Shown: positions 41,526 to 52,162 of the stretch, one piece after another
Position numbering within the stretch: position 1 is the first letter of the stretch
Layout: every line of letters starts with the position of its first letter
DNA from: Vampirovibrionales bacterium
GTDB lineage: Bacteria; Cyanobacteriota; Vampirovibrionia; Vampirovibrionales; Vampirovibrionaceae
Reading direction: 5' to 3'
DNA: 64,000 bases
Assembly (NCBI GenBank): GCA_029262635.1
Contig: JAJCZA010000005.1
Coordinates: 1 to 64,000 of the forward strand
Program-made: the position numbers and the translations under genes
Notes under the pieces: generated by a model
The model's input: the letters and a program-made list of their open reading frames with translations, nothing else
Told to the model about the DNA's origin: nothing
Databases searched by the model: none

Positions 41526-43883
41526 ATGCCGCTCGTTAGTGGATCGATCCCGAATTTAATTAACGGGGTCTCTCAACAGCCTGCCCCAATTCGATTGGCG
41601 TCCCAGTGTGAGGAACAGATTAACGGGTATTCCTCGGTGGTGGAAGGTTTGAAGAAACGTCCGCCACTGGAATTTGTCGCCAAGCTGAATGGCTTGCAGG
41701 TCGGAAATGCTTTTATCCACACCATTAATCGGGACAGTGTGGAGCGTTATGTCGTCATCATTACCGATGAGGATCTGAAGGTTTACGATCTGGCCGGTGT
41801 TGAGAAAACCGTAGATTTTCCAGATGGTACCAGCTATTTGGATTCAGCCACGCCCAACACCAACTTTCGGGCTGTCACCATTGCCGACTACACCTTTGTG
41901 GTGAACCTGTCCCAGACAGTCGCCTTTACCGGTAACAAGTCTCCCAAGTACGGTAGTGCGGGGTTAGTCTTTGTGAAACAAGCTAACGCCAGCAGCAACT
42001 ACAAAGTCTTTGTGGATGGCGTCCAAAAAGCCAGCCATACCACGGCGACTAGCAACATTCAGACTGACTACATTGCCACGCAACTGGCCAGCCAGTTGGT
42101 GACCAACCTGGGTGCGGGCTGGATGGTGACACGGGTGCAGTCCACCATTGAAATCCAAAAGGATGATGGCACGGCTTTCACCTTGGATACCGAAGACAGC
42201 AACGCCGGGAACTCCCTGAAATCCGCCAAGGAGAAAATACAGCGTTTCACCGATCTGCCCACGGTGGCTCCCAGGGATTTTGTGATGGAGATTACCGGCG
42301 ATCAGAATTCCAGCTTTGATAATTATTTTGTGATTTTTGAACCCAGTGATGACGGCAATAACTTTGGTACCGGCGTTTGGGTGGAGACGGTGAAACCAGA
42401 TATTAACTGGGAACTCGATCCAGCCACCATGCCTCATACCTTGATTCGGGAATCAGACGGCACCTTTACCTTCAAGCAAGCGAGCTGGGGCAAGCGGATT
42501 GTCGGGGATGAAGAGTCCGCTGCTGATCCGTCGTTCGTGGGCAGTGTCATTAACGATATTTTCCTGTTCAAAAACCGGCTGGGCTTCTTATCAGATGAAA
42601 GCGTGATTTTCAGCCGGGCCGGAGAGTTCTTTGAATTCTTCCCGGAAACGGTGACTACCTTACTCGATAGCGATCCGGTGGATGTGGCGGCGTCCAGCAA
42701 CAAAGTGTCTATCTTGCGCCATGCCATTCCCTTTGATGAGGACCTCCTGCTTTTCTCAGACCAGACGCAATTTATCCTGAAAGGCGGTGATATTCTCTCA
42801 TCCAAGACCGTTTCTATTACCCAGAAAACTGTTTTTGAAAATTCCCGAATCGCCAAACCAGTGGGGGCTGGTAAGAATGTTTTCTTTGCGGTGAATAACG
42901 GGAATTTTACCCAGATCCGCGAATACTTTGTGTCGGATCAGAACGAAACCAACGATGCGGCGGATATTACTGCTCACATCCCCAAATACATCCCGCAGGA
43001 TGTGAGCAAGCTGGCCGTCACCACCAATGAAGACCTGCTCTGCACCATCAGCCCCAATGCCGCCCATGAAATCTACGTCTACAAGTATTACTGGCGGGGC
43101 AATGAAAAATTGCAATCGGCCTGGAGCCGATGGAAGTTTGGCGACTGTACCATCCTGAATATTGATTTCATTGAATCCCTGCTTTACCTTGTGACCCAGC
43201 GGGACGATGGCGTTTATCTTGAGAAGATGAACGTGGCTCCCAAGCAAGTGGATACCAATTCAACCTATCTGACGCACCTGGATCGCCGTCTTCAAGACAA
43301 TTCTCCCGGCGTGTCTGCATCCTACAATTCAAGTCTGGATGAAACCACCTGGACGCTTCCGTATACCGTTTCCGGCATGATGCAAGTGGTGACACGGGAC
43401 AGCACCATCGGACTCAAGGAAGGCATGCTGATTCCGGTGATTGAGCAAACCGGCAACACCGTGAAAGTCAAAGGCCAGTATGATACCGAGTCGGTCTTTA
43501 TCGGCCAGCAATACGACCTGCGCTATACGTTCAGCCACCAGTTTCTACGGGAAAGTGGCCAGAACGGCAGCCAGTCCGCCATTATTTCTGGACGCCTCCA
43601 GATGCGAACCTGGACGCTGGTATTTGAAGACACCGGCTTCTTTTCGGTTGCCGTGACGCCCAAGTTCCGGGATACGTTTCTCTACAAGTTCACCGGTACC
43701 ATTCTGGGAGCCGGGAACAACACCATTGGTTTTATTCCCCTGGCCGATGGCAAGTTTACCTTCCTGGTTCAGTCCAAGAATGATCAGGTGACTATTGAAA
43801 TCATCAACGATACCTTCCTGCCCAGCCACCTGTTAAGTGTGGAATGGGAAGCGCTTTATACCCGAAGGAGCCAGAAGGTTTAA
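41526..43883 (+). CDS. Tail tubular protein B (T7 gp12-like)
   Basis: SGSIPNLINGVSQQPAPIRLASQCEEQINGYSSVVEGLKKRPPLEFVAKL; NRLGFLSDESVIFSRAGEFFEFFPETVTTLLDSDPVDVAAS. Confidence 0.95.
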   Translation: MPLVSGSIPNLINGVSQQPAPIRLASQCEEQINGYSSVVEGLKKRPPLEFVAKLNGLQVGNAFIHTINRDSVERYVVIITDEDLKVYDLAGVEKTVDFPDGTSYLDSATPNTNFRAVTIADYTFVVNLSQTVAFTGNKSPKYGSAGLVFVKQANASSNYKVFVDGVQKASHTTATSNIQTDYIATQLASQLVTNLGAGWMVTRVQSTIEIQKDDGTAFTLDTEDSNAGNSLKSAKEKIQRFTDLPTVAPRDFVMEITGDQNSSFDNYFVIFEPSDDGNNFGTGVWVETVKPDINWELDPATMPHTLIRESDGTFTFKQASWGKRIVGDEESAADPSFVGSVINDIFLFKNRLGFLSDESVIFSRAGEFFEFFPETVTTLLDSDPVDVAASSNKVSILRHAIPFDEDLLLFSDQTQFILKGGDILSSKTVSITQKTVFENSRIAKPVGAGKNVFFAVNNGNFTQIREYFVSDQNETNDAADITAHIPKYIPQDVSKLAVTTNEDLLCTISPNAAHEIYVYKYYWRGNEKLQSAWSRWKFGDCTILNIDFIESLLYLVTQRDDGVYLEKMNVAPKQVDTNSTYLTHLDRRLQDNSPGVSASYNSSLDETTWTLPYTVSGMMQVVTRDSTIGLKEGMLIPVIEQTGNTVKVKGQYDTESVFIGQQYDLRYTFSHQFLRESGQNGSQSAIISGRLQMRTWTLVFEDTGFFSVAVTPKFRDTFLYKFTGTILGAGNNTIGFIPLADGKFTFLVQSKNDQVTIEIINDTFLPSHLLSVEWEALYTRRSQKV

Positions 43884-43896
43884 TATCTCGATGAAA

Positions 43897-45441
43897 TCAA
43901 CCAGAAAAACCCTTGAAGGCTTCTTGAACAATGGTTTCGAGATTTACGATTTCTTTATCTGTTAATGCTTTAAATTCCTTCTTACGTCGGCTTTTAGGCA
44001 GTGCCCCATTATTTTGTCGGGTAAACATAATAAAGTCTTCCGCAAGACGGTTGGGCATATCCACAGTGTTCATCAGATTTTGCATGGCTTTATCGTGACG
44101 TTTCAAGTAATCAATTTCATTGGGTAGGTCTTGCTCAATCGTTCTCTGCACACAACTGTAGAGAAATTCGGCTGCTTCCGTACAATCATAATAACGGTAT
44201 AAATCTGCCGTATCATTTGTCACTTCAACATTGCCATCAAGCGTTGGCCGCCATTCTATGAAATCCATTAAAGGACTCGAATGTCCTCGTAGTGTTTGCT
44301 GGTATTCTTTAATACGTTCAAGCAATACTGAAGAAACAGGAAACACGAGACCGGGCGGTGTAAATTCCATTTCGGCCAGTACATGGTGGATTAAATAGCG
44401 ATGCAGCCTGCCGTTACCATCTTCCAGCGGATGAATATAAACAAAGCCAAAAGCAATCGCCGTTGCGTGGAGAATAGGGTCTAGCTCACTGGAATTCATT
44501 TGTTCATTGACCTCAATAAGCCCTGCCATCAATAGCTGCAAGTCTTCGGGCTTTGCGCCAATAAACTCCGGCAATGGTTCTCGATGATGATCGCGTTCTC
44601 CTAGAAATACGCCTTTTTCACGAAGGCCCAGTTGAATAAACCGATTATCCGCAATCAGAACGCCATGTAACCGAATGATTTCATCAACTGTTAAAGGATA
44701 CTTTCCAGCTTGTTTAACTGCCTTGACCCAATGCTCTAACCGTTCTCTGGGAGGACGTTCGCCTTCTATTTCAAAGCTGGCCCGGCTATCTGCAAGCAAC
44801 ATAAAGCTGGCCGCTCTTGCCAGTAATTGGTTACTGACCTGTCCAACGACATCTTTAGCCTTTTCTGAAAGCTTCAGTTTGGCAAAGTCTTCCAAAGCTG
44901 TAGTTCTACGAATGACGGGGCAAAACTGTCCAGTACCCATCAAATTGTTCCTGACCCGGTGGCGCTTTGACATGCTTCCTTTTCCGGTGAAATAGAGCTT
45001 CCCGTCTAGTACATCAACAGCCGGTATATTGCCCGCAGCATCTGGAATGTCCAAGTATTTGCCAGTTAGAAATTCATACAGGAACCAGCATTTTCTGTTA
45101 GGGATACCGGTTGGCGCTTCTTGGACAAAAGCTTCTATTTCTTTTTGGGGGATTGCCTCGAAAATTCGTTTTAAAACAAGCAAATCAATCGTTTCATGAC
45201 GAAGCGCAAAGGTCAGATGTCCTGACAAAGTATCCTCTGGTCGGTAGCGTTTGTCATAGATTTGCCAGAAACCTTCCTGTTTAGTATTTCCCCGAACGTG
45301 GGATTCTGACACACAGCTTGGACTTCTTACAGGAGCCTGAACATCCAATGCTTGTACAAGAGCAGAGAACCCCGCCAAAGCCGTGTTCTTTGGCAAGAGA
45401 TTCTCCTGAAAAGCGGGATGAGGATTGGTTGGAATCTGCAT
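43897..45441 (-). CDS. Fic-domain protein (putative AMPylase), antisense insert between tail genes
   Basis: 514 aa; HPLEDGNGRLHR Fic motif; SRASFEIEGE resembles the inhibitory (S/T)xxxE(G/N) motif. Confidence 0.88.
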   Translation of the reverse strand: MQIPTNPHPAFQENLLPKNTALAGFSALVQALDVQAPVRSPSCVSESHVRGNTKQEGFWQIYDKRYRPEDTLSGHLTFALRHETIDLLVLKRIFEAIPQKEIEAFVQEAPTGIPNRKCWFLYEFLTGKYLDIPDAAGNIPAVDVLDGKLYFTGKGSMSKRHRVRNNLMGTGQFCPVIRRTTALEDFAKLKLSEKAKDVVGQVSNQLLARAASFMLLADSRASFEIEGERPPRERLEHWVKAVKQAGKYPLTVDEIIRLHGVLIADNRFIQLGLREKGVFLGERDHHREPLPEFIGAKPEDLQLLMAGLIEVNEQMNSSELDPILHATAIAFGFVYIHPLEDGNGRLHRYLIHHVLAEMEFTPPGLVFPVSSVLLERIKEYQQTLRGHSSPLMDFIEWRPTLDGNVEVTNDTADLYRYYDCTEAAEFLYSCVQRTIEQDLPNEIDYLKRHDKAMQNLMNTVDMPNRLAEDFIMFTRQNNGALPKSRRKKEFKALTDKEIVNLETIVQEAFKGFSG

Positions 45442-45583
45442 GTCGAAAAACCTTAAATTCCGTCGAAAAACATTAAATATCAGATAACTTGTCGAAAATC
45501 ATTATAACTCAAGAAATGTCGAAAAACCTTAAATCCTGTCGAAAATTAATAAATACACAACAAAAAGTCGAACAACATTAAGA
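45441..45583. repeat. Six direct repeats, consensus TGTCGAAAAACCTTAAAT, upstream of the Fic gene
   Basis: Copies begin near 45441, 45461, 45490, 45517, 45537 and 45566, 20-30 bp apart; the first overlaps the Fic start codon. Confidence 0.85.
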
Positions 45584-45595
45584 GGACTGTGCCCC

Positions 45596-46123
45596 ATGCC
45601 CTATCTCAAGCCCGCCACGTTGGAAGAGGCGGTTGCTCTCTCCCAGGACTTGAGACCGGAAGACGAAGCGGAAATAAGAGCAATGAGTGGGCATGAACCG
45701 GTGGTCTCATTGACCCACGGCGTCCAGTTCTCAGACCTTCCCACCACCATCATGGATGAGGACGGCTCGGTTCTGGGGATGTTTGGAGCCGTCTCGATGG
45801 GAAACCAGCCCCGTATCGGGGCGGTCTGGATGCTGTGCTCCCCGAAAATCCTGAAGTACCGGCGGCGCTTTGCTAAGGAATCCCGCCAGTGGATTGAGGC
45901 CATGCACCAGCGATATGACCTACTCTGGAATGTGGTGGATGAACGAAATACCGTTCATATCCGATGGCTTGAGTGGTGCGGCTTTACGTTTATCAATCGG
46001 CACGAGGCATTGGGTGTGGCACAAGTCCCCTTCCTAGAATTCGTAAGGGTGACGTCCGCCACGTTTGATTGGGCTGATGCGCAAGAAGTTAAGACAGGAG
46101 GCAAAAACACCAACGATGTGTGA
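45596..46123 (+). CDS. Internal virion protein A-like (T7 gp13-like)
   Basis: 175 aa; MPYLKPATLEEAVALSQDLRPEDEAEIRAMSG...WNVVDERNTVHIRWLEWCGFTFI. Confidence 0.75.
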   Translation: MPYLKPATLEEAVALSQDLRPEDEAEIRAMSGHEPVVSLTHGVQFSDLPTTIMDEDGSVLGMFGAVSMGNQPRIGAVWMLCSPKILKYRRRFAKESRQWIEAMHQRYDLLWNVVDERNTVHIRWLEWCGFTFINRHEALGVAQVPFLEFVRVTSATFDWADAQEVKTGGKNTNDV

Positions 46124-46724
46124 ACCGGCAACGATTTCCCTGGCGCTGGGTGGGTTAGCGATTGTCACCAGCGCCGCCACGGGGATTGTCTCGTATGTCG
46201 GTCAGTCTCAACAGGCATCGGCCCAAGCATCGTATCAAGCCCAACTGGCCCAGGCCCGGAACCAGCAGATCCTCGAAAACGCCCGGCTGGCCCAGGAAAG
46301 TTATCTCCAGCAGGCCCAACAACTCAACTTACGGCAACAACAGGAAGATGAGAAAGCGTCCCAAAGCATCCAGCAAACCCGCCTGGATGCCGCACAAGCC
46401 AGGGCCACCACACGGGTGGCGACAGGAGAGGCTGGCGTGGCCGGGTTGTCGGTGGATAACCTCCTCCGGGATTTCTACCGGCAGGAGGATGTCTTTAACG
46501 AAAGTGTCCGACGCAACCGGGAATTTGGGCGGCTTCAGAGCCAGGAGGACATCAAGGGACTCCGGGCACAAGCAGAAGGCCGGATCGCCTCGGTGCGTCC
46601 GTATATTCCTGAGCCGGTGGTGCGCCCAAACCTGTTGGGCACGGCCCTTCAGATTGTCGGTGATGTGGCCGAACGCGGGTCAGGGTTGGCCGACAAGTAC
46701 AAACGCTACAAGGACGGCTGGTAA
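46116..46724 (+). CDS. Internal virion protein B-like (T7 gp14-like)
   Basis: MCEPATISLALGGLAIVTSAATGIVSYVGQSQQASAQASYQ...; Q/A-rich; syntenic position. Confidence 0.75.
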   Translation: MCEPATISLALGGLAIVTSAATGIVSYVGQSQQASAQASYQAQLAQARNQQILENARLAQESYLQQAQQLNLRQQQEDEKASQSIQQTRLDAAQARATTRVATGEAGVAGLSVDNLLRDFYRQEDVFNESVRRNREFGRLQSQEDIKGLRAQAEGRIASVRPYIPEPVVRPNLLGTALQIVGDVAERGSGLADKYKRYKDGW

Positions 46725-46726
46725 AG

Positions 46727-48598
46727 ATGGCCCGACGAGTTCAAGTCACTGGGGAAATCCAGCCCCAGGACTTGCAGCCGCAAGCCAGGCCCGTGGATAC
46801 CTATTACCGGCCCCAGGAACGCCCGGTGGCCCCGCCGCCCAAAACCAACAGCCTATTGCAATTGGCGGAATCGCTTCAGAAAATTCAACCCGGCCTGGAT
46901 CGCTTCATTGAGAGGCGAGACAAGCAAGCCCTGGAACGGCAGAAGATTGAAGCTGAAGCAATGGCCGGACAACTGGCCGTCCAAAACCAGTCGGACTGGA
47001 ACGATTCCATTCAATCCGTCCGTAAAAAGCTGGCCAATCCGAATTTAACCCCATTGGAACGGGAACAACTCTCCAAGCAATTGCAATTGTTCCAGTCGTC
47101 CAACCCGTGGCTTCGGATTTATTTTGACAAGGCGCAACTCTCGCAAAAAGCACTGGAGTTTGATCAGGCCGTCCGAACCGAATGGGCGACCAACCCGGTG
47201 CGGGACAGTGATGACCCGGCGGATTTTGATACCTTCTTTGAAGAACGCCTGACCCAAGCATTTGAAGGCATTCAGGGAAAATATCATACGCGGGCCTTTG
47301 CGGAAGATTTCTTTCCCCATGCCCAGAAAACCAGACAGGCTTTATTAAACGAGCACATTAACTACCGGCAGAAACAGGTGATTGAAAACGCCAAGAATGC
47401 CTTTAGCAGTCTGGCCACCACTAAGCTCAACGGGTTTCGGGATGCCCTACAAACCACGCTGGTGGATCGGGCGCTGGCCATTGGGGAAATGGACATGGAT
47501 GGCACCGAAAAATTGACGCTGTTCCAAAAAGACCGGGATGCCCTCTATCAACAATGGGCCGATGATTTGTCCAACGAAGCCCGCAAGGCCATCCAGATGA
47601 CCGGCGGGAGCGGCACTGAGATGAACCAGATCCTGGCCGATTCCATCATTGCTGTGGCGTCCGAAACCAAGAACCCGAAGATTCTGGACTTGGCCCGATA
47701 CATTACCACCAGAGACAAAGCCAAGCTGAGTGATATTGCCGACATTAAGCAAAAACTGAACGATGCCCGGCGGGCCATTAATAGCGAACGCTTTACGGAC
47801 ATCCAGCGGGAAGACGCCCTGGAAGAACGAGACCGCAAAGAATTCTTACGCAAGGCCCAAGTGGAAATCTTTGACACCTTGCATGGCGATCCCTGGAGTG
47901 ATATCACCCAATACCGAAAGGATTTCAACGACCGGCAGATGGCCGATGAGTTTCTGGAAATCCTGCAAGTCCAGCGAAAGTTACAAGAACAACGGCGAAA
48001 CCCGATTCCCCAAGGACGGGGCGGCACGGCGGATGTGGGCAACTACGTGTATGGCGGTGGAACGGATATCAGCAAGGTAAACCGGGCGTTTCTCAACAAC
48101 GAAATTACCGAGGGCGAATACCGACAATACGGCCAGACGGTGAATATCAACCGGGATCGGGAGTTGCGGGATTCCGGGCTGGCGCAACTCAAGAAAGAAC
48201 TGACCAATACCGCTGTGGACAATGCGGTGGATCGCTACAAGCTGAATCTCTCCAGCTTCGCCACCAACCGGGCCGAACGGGTCAGAAGCCGAAACATCCA
48301 GGTGGAAACCGAAGTCCGGCGTTCCATTGATGCCTGGATTCGGGAACAGGAAAAACAGGGAAACTCCCCCACACGGGATGAACTCAACGATTACATCTGG
48401 GGCAAGCTCTTTCCCCGGCTGGACAAGCAGTTTGGGGCAGTGCAAGAGAATAAACCTCAAAACACGTCAACTGGTTCTCTCACCCCGGAACAGGGCAAAC
48501 GAATGATCCAGGAAATTAATCAATCCACCCTGACGCCACAACGCAAACAAGAAGCAATCCAAGCTATTCAAAGGAGAATAAAACCCAATGCCCGATGA
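46727..48598 (+). CDS. Internal virion protein C-like (T7 gp15-like)
   Basis: 623 aa, syntenic between gp14-like and gp16-like genes. Confidence 0.65.
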   Translation: MARRVQVTGEIQPQDLQPQARPVDTYYRPQERPVAPPPKTNSLLQLAESLQKIQPGLDRFIERRDKQALERQKIEAEAMAGQLAVQNQSDWNDSIQSVRKKLANPNLTPLEREQLSKQLQLFQSSNPWLRIYFDKAQLSQKALEFDQAVRTEWATNPVRDSDDPADFDTFFEERLTQAFEGIQGKYHTRAFAEDFFPHAQKTRQALLNEHINYRQKQVIENAKNAFSSLATTKLNGFRDALQTTLVDRALAIGEMDMDGTEKLTLFQKDRDALYQQWADDLSNEARKAIQMTGGSGTEMNQILADSIIAVASETKNPKILDLARYITTRDKAKLSDIADIKQKLNDARRAINSERFTDIQREDALEERDRKEFLRKAQVEIFDTLHGDPWSDITQYRKDFNDRQMADEFLEILQVQRKLQEQRRNPIPQGRGGTADVGNYVYGGGTDISKVNRAFLNNEITEGEYRQYGQTVNINRDRELRDSGLAQLKKELTNTAVDNAVDRYKLNLSSFATNRAERVRSRNIQVETEVRRSIDAWIREQEKQGNSPTRDELNDYIWGKLFPRLDKQFGAVQENKPQNTSTGSLTPEQGKRMIQEINQSTLTPQRKQEAIQAIQRRIKPNAR

Positions 48599-51500
48599 AT
48601 TTAGCCCCGAACTCCAGTCCATTTTAGCGGAGGAAGGGATCACGGAACAACCATCTGATTCTTCAGGGGCAGAAACGAATGAACCCACAGCACTGGAAGG
48701 AGAAGTCACCATTGTGGATGAAGCCCCACCACAAGAGGAAGGATTTGATCTTGGAGCAGCGGCGCTGGATGTAACCATCGGGGTGCCGGAAGCCATCGGC
48801 ATGGGGGCGGTGAATTCGGTGGGCGAAACCATTGAAGGATTGTATGGCGCGGCAGACTGGGTAACCAACCGCTTTGGTGGCGACCTGCCGGACAAGGAAT
48901 ATGTCCCGTATGAACCCAGCACCAACACCGGGAAATTCCTGGAACCCATTGCTCGTTTTGTTACCGGCTTTGTGGGGGCGGGAAAATTCCTCAAGATGGC
49001 GGGTTGGGCGAATAAAGGCAAGAAAGCATGGGATATCACACGGGCGGCGGTGCAAGGCGGGCTGGCGGATTTCTTTTCCTTTGATGCCCACGAGCAACGG
49101 CTGTCCAACCTGGTTCAGGAAAATCCGGCCCTGCGAAATCCTGTCAATGACTATTTAGCCGCGAAACCGGAAGACTCCGAAGCCGAAGGCCGGTTCAAGA
49201 ACGTAGTGGAAGGAATGGGCTTGGGCGTGGCTACCGATGGACTCATCACGGCGTTGAAACAACTGAAAAACCTGCGTTGGCTTCGCAAGGCCAAGGGCGA
49301 TTCGGGAGCCGCTGAAGCCATCGCCAAGCAGGGCGATTCCATTGATGCCGAACTCGACAAACTCTTTCCTCGAAAAGTGGAAACGAAGGTGGAAGGTCGG
49401 ATACTTCCTGGCCCGCCGATTAACGAAGAAAAAGTAGCGGCGTATGCCAGTGAGGTCAACCGGATTTTGGAAGAGGGCGGTGATCCCACAAAAATTAACC
49501 TGCAACCCTACATTGATTCCAATGCCTTTCAGAGTGCGGATCATGTGGAAGCCTTGGTGGATCGAATGGTGAATGCCTTACGGGAAGGGGACAGGGTGGT
49601 CACTCACCCTGAAACCATTGAGGAAGCCGAGAAACAGTTCAGCCAGAGCATTTCCAGTCTGGCGGATATCAAGGATGTGTCCAAGGAAAGTTTAACCCAG
49701 ACGTTACTCAAGGATGCTGATACCATCCGGGAAGCGGGTGTCAGAAGTGTGGTGGTGTCTAATGTTCTGGACGCAATGGCGCGAGAAGCGGAACGCTTGG
49801 CTCCCCTAGTGAAAAACCTGGATGACGATGCTATCCAGCAACTGGAACAACTCCAGGAAGCGGCCTACCGGATTGTCCCGGCAGATAGCTTGGTAGGCAC
49901 CGAATTAGGCAGAAGCCTGAACGCAAGAAAAATCCGTAGTTCTTTTGCGAAAGATGCAGCAGACATCCTGAAAAATCCTGGCCTTGATCCCCAGGAATTG
50001 GCCGATGCCTTGCAGAATGCCAAGAACACGTATGCCCGAAGCAAGGTGCTTCAACTGACGCTGGACACCATCACACGGGTTCGGATTAACGCCATGCTGT
50101 CCGGGCCGGTGACCCAAATGGTGAACATCACATCCAACCTGTTCAAGACGGGACTGGCCCCATCGGAATATATTCTGGGTGGGTTAATTCAATCAGCTAA
50201 AGGCTTGGAGTCTGGCAAGCAATCCATCCGGCAGGGCTTAAGCTTATACCGGGGAATCTGGGCCTCAATGGCCGATAGCTGGCGGATGGCCGGATCGGCG
50301 ATTAAAAACCGGCGGGGCATGTTTCGCGGGGGAGACTTTTCCCAACTGGATGTCTTTGCCGAACTGGACAAGGCCGAAAACGTGGTGACTAACGCGCAAG
50401 ATGCCTTGAAGTTTTTCTCACCGGAAGACCTGAAAGTCAGTAGCCGACGTATTCAGCAAGCGATTGATGAAGGCGACTACGGCAAGCTGACCTCAATGGT
50501 TTGGAGCACCGGCCTTCGGACGTTGGGCGCGGTGATTGATGTGCCGACCACGCTCTTGAACGGGGCCGATGAATTCTTCCTGAACCTCAATGGGCGGGGC
50601 ATGCTGTATTCGGAACTGACGGAAAAAGGATTGGCCCAGGGACTGGAACCCGGCAGCAAGGAACTGTCCCAATTTATCGAAGACGGCTTTCAAAAATACT
50701 TCAGCCAAAACGGAGCATTAATCCGCGAAGATGAAATCGGGCGAAGAGTCTTTCAGTATGCCACGGACTCCAACTTTTCCAAGGAGATGACCGGCGATAC
50801 CATTTTCGGACAAGTCGGCTTGTTGCTGAAAAAAGGCTCGGAAGCGGGCGGCGGGTTAGGCTTTGCCATGCAGAATATTTCCCCCTTTATCCGTACCCCG
50901 GTGAATCTCATTGAGGATGTGATTAATCATGTGCCCGGTGTGAATGCCATTTTGAATAAAGCCGTTCGGGAAGATTTAAGGGCCGGTGGCATCCGCCAGG
51001 CCCGGCGGATTGGGGAGATGGTGACCGGTTCCATGTTTCTGGCGACGGCCTCCGCGTTGGTTTCCCAAGGGTATATTACCGGGTCTGGCCCCACCAATCC
51101 CCAACTTCGCAACCAGCTCAAGAAAGCCGGGTGGAAACCTTATTCCGTAAGGATTCCAGATGCGAACTCACCCGGTGGGTATCGCTATTTTGAACTGGCC
51201 CGGTTTGAACCGTATTCGACATATTTCACGGTGCTGGCCGACTTCATGGAAGCCCAGAAAGCCGGTGCCCGTGGGGATAGTCAAGAGTTTTATTCTAAAT
51301 TAGTCGGCAGCATTACCAGCAATTTAACCAGCCGGAAGTATCTCACGGGTTTAATTGACACGATGGATTTGATTGGAGGAATGGCCTACGGCGATCTGGA
51401 TTCGGTGGAGAAATTCACCAACGATTTTGCCGGAAGTTTTGTCCCATCCATTTCCAAGGCGGTGCGTCAGATGCAAGATCCGCTGTACCGCGATGCCCGG

Positions 51501-52148
51501 ACGTTTGTGGATGCCATGCGGAATCGGACACCGTTCTTATCCGAGAATGTGCCGGTGCAATACGATTTCCGGGGTAAGGCGACGTTGACGCCCATCCTGA
51601 GTCTCTATACCCGCTCGGATATGGACGAGATTGACGTGGAAGTCTTGAAGCTTTCCCAGTTGGGTGGGCAGGTGGATACGGTCTCCACCCGTGATCGACG
51701 CTTCCTGTCCCAATTTAGCAACAGTCAAGGCAAGACTGCCTACGAACGGCTCAATGAACTGATGGGCGAAGTGGGCTTGTTGTATTTCCGCGATGACATG
51801 GAAGGGAAAACCCTGACGGATACGCTCAAGGAAGTTATCCAGTCCGAAGACTATCAAGCCGCTTCTGACCCGTTCACGTCCCACGAGTTCCAGGGGCAAG
51901 GCGGGAAGGTTTTCATGTTGCGGAATGAAGTGGCCCGTTACCGGGATGCGGCAATGGAACAGTTACTCTTGGAAGGCTACAAGAACGGCAACGGGGAAGG
52001 CTTGGTGAGAGTGCTGGAGATCAAGAAAACCATTCCAAAAGTCCAAAGTCAGGATGACCTGCAAGAGTTCCTGCAAGGGGACACCGGTACTTCCGGTGAG
52101 GAGTCCAACCCGGATACTTACGCCCCGATCTTTAACTTCGGACAATAG
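48588..52148 (+). CDS. Large internal virion protein D-like (T7 gp16-like)
   Basis: 1186 aa, syntenic; no lytic transglycosylase motif was evident by eye. Confidence 0.65.
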   Translation: MPDEFSPELQSILAEEGITEQPSDSSGAETNEPTALEGEVTIVDEAPPQEEGFDLGAAALDVTIGVPEAIGMGAVNSVGETIEGLYGAADWVTNRFGGDLPDKEYVPYEPSTNTGKFLEPIARFVTGFVGAGKFLKMAGWANKGKKAWDITRAAVQGGLADFFSFDAHEQRLSNLVQENPALRNPVNDYLAAKPEDSEAEGRFKNVVEGMGLGVATDGLITALKQLKNLRWLRKAKGDSGAAEAIAKQGDSIDAELDKLFPRKVETKVEGRILPGPPINEEKVAAYASEVNRILEEGGDPTKINLQPYIDSNAFQSADHVEALVDRMVNALREGDRVVTHPETIEEAEKQFSQSISSLADIKDVSKESLTQTLLKDADTIREAGVRSVVVSNVLDAMAREAERLAPLVKNLDDDAIQQLEQLQEAAYRIVPADSLVGTELGRSLNARKIRSSFAKDAADILKNPGLDPQELADALQNAKNTYARSKVLQLTLDTITRVRINAMLSGPVTQMVNITSNLFKTGLAPSEYILGGLIQSAKGLESGKQSIRQGLSLYRGIWASMADSWRMAGSAIKNRRGMFRGGDFSQLDVFAELDKAENVVTNAQDALKFFSPEDLKVSSRRIQQAIDEGDYGKLTSMVWSTGLRTLGAVIDVPTTLLNGADEFFLNLNGRGMLYSELTEKGLAQGLEPGSKELSQFIEDGFQKYFSQNGALIREDEIGRRVFQYATDSNFSKEMTGDTIFGQVGLLLKKGSEAGGGLGFAMQNISPFIRTPVNLIEDVINHVPGVNAILNKAVREDLRAGGIRQARRIGEMVTGSMFLATASALVSQGYITGSGPTNPQLRNQLKKAGWKPYSVRIPDANSPGGYRYFELARFEPYSTYFTVLADFMEAQKAGARGDSQEFYSKLVGSITSNLTSRKYLTGLIDTMDLIGGMAYGDLDSVEKFTNDFAGSFVPSISKAVRQMQDPLYRDARTFVDAMRNRTPFLSENVPVQYDFRGKATLTPILSLYTRSDMDEIDVEVLKLSQLGGQVDTVSTRDRRFLSQFSNSQGKTAYERLNELMGEVGLLYFRDDMEGKTLTDTLKEVIQSEDYQAASDPFTSHEFQGQGGKVFMLRNEVARYRDAAMEQLLLEGYKNGNGEGLVRVLEIKKTIPKVQSQDDLQEFLQGDTGTSGEESNPDTYAPIFNFGQ

Positions 52149-52162
52149 AGGACACACACAAT

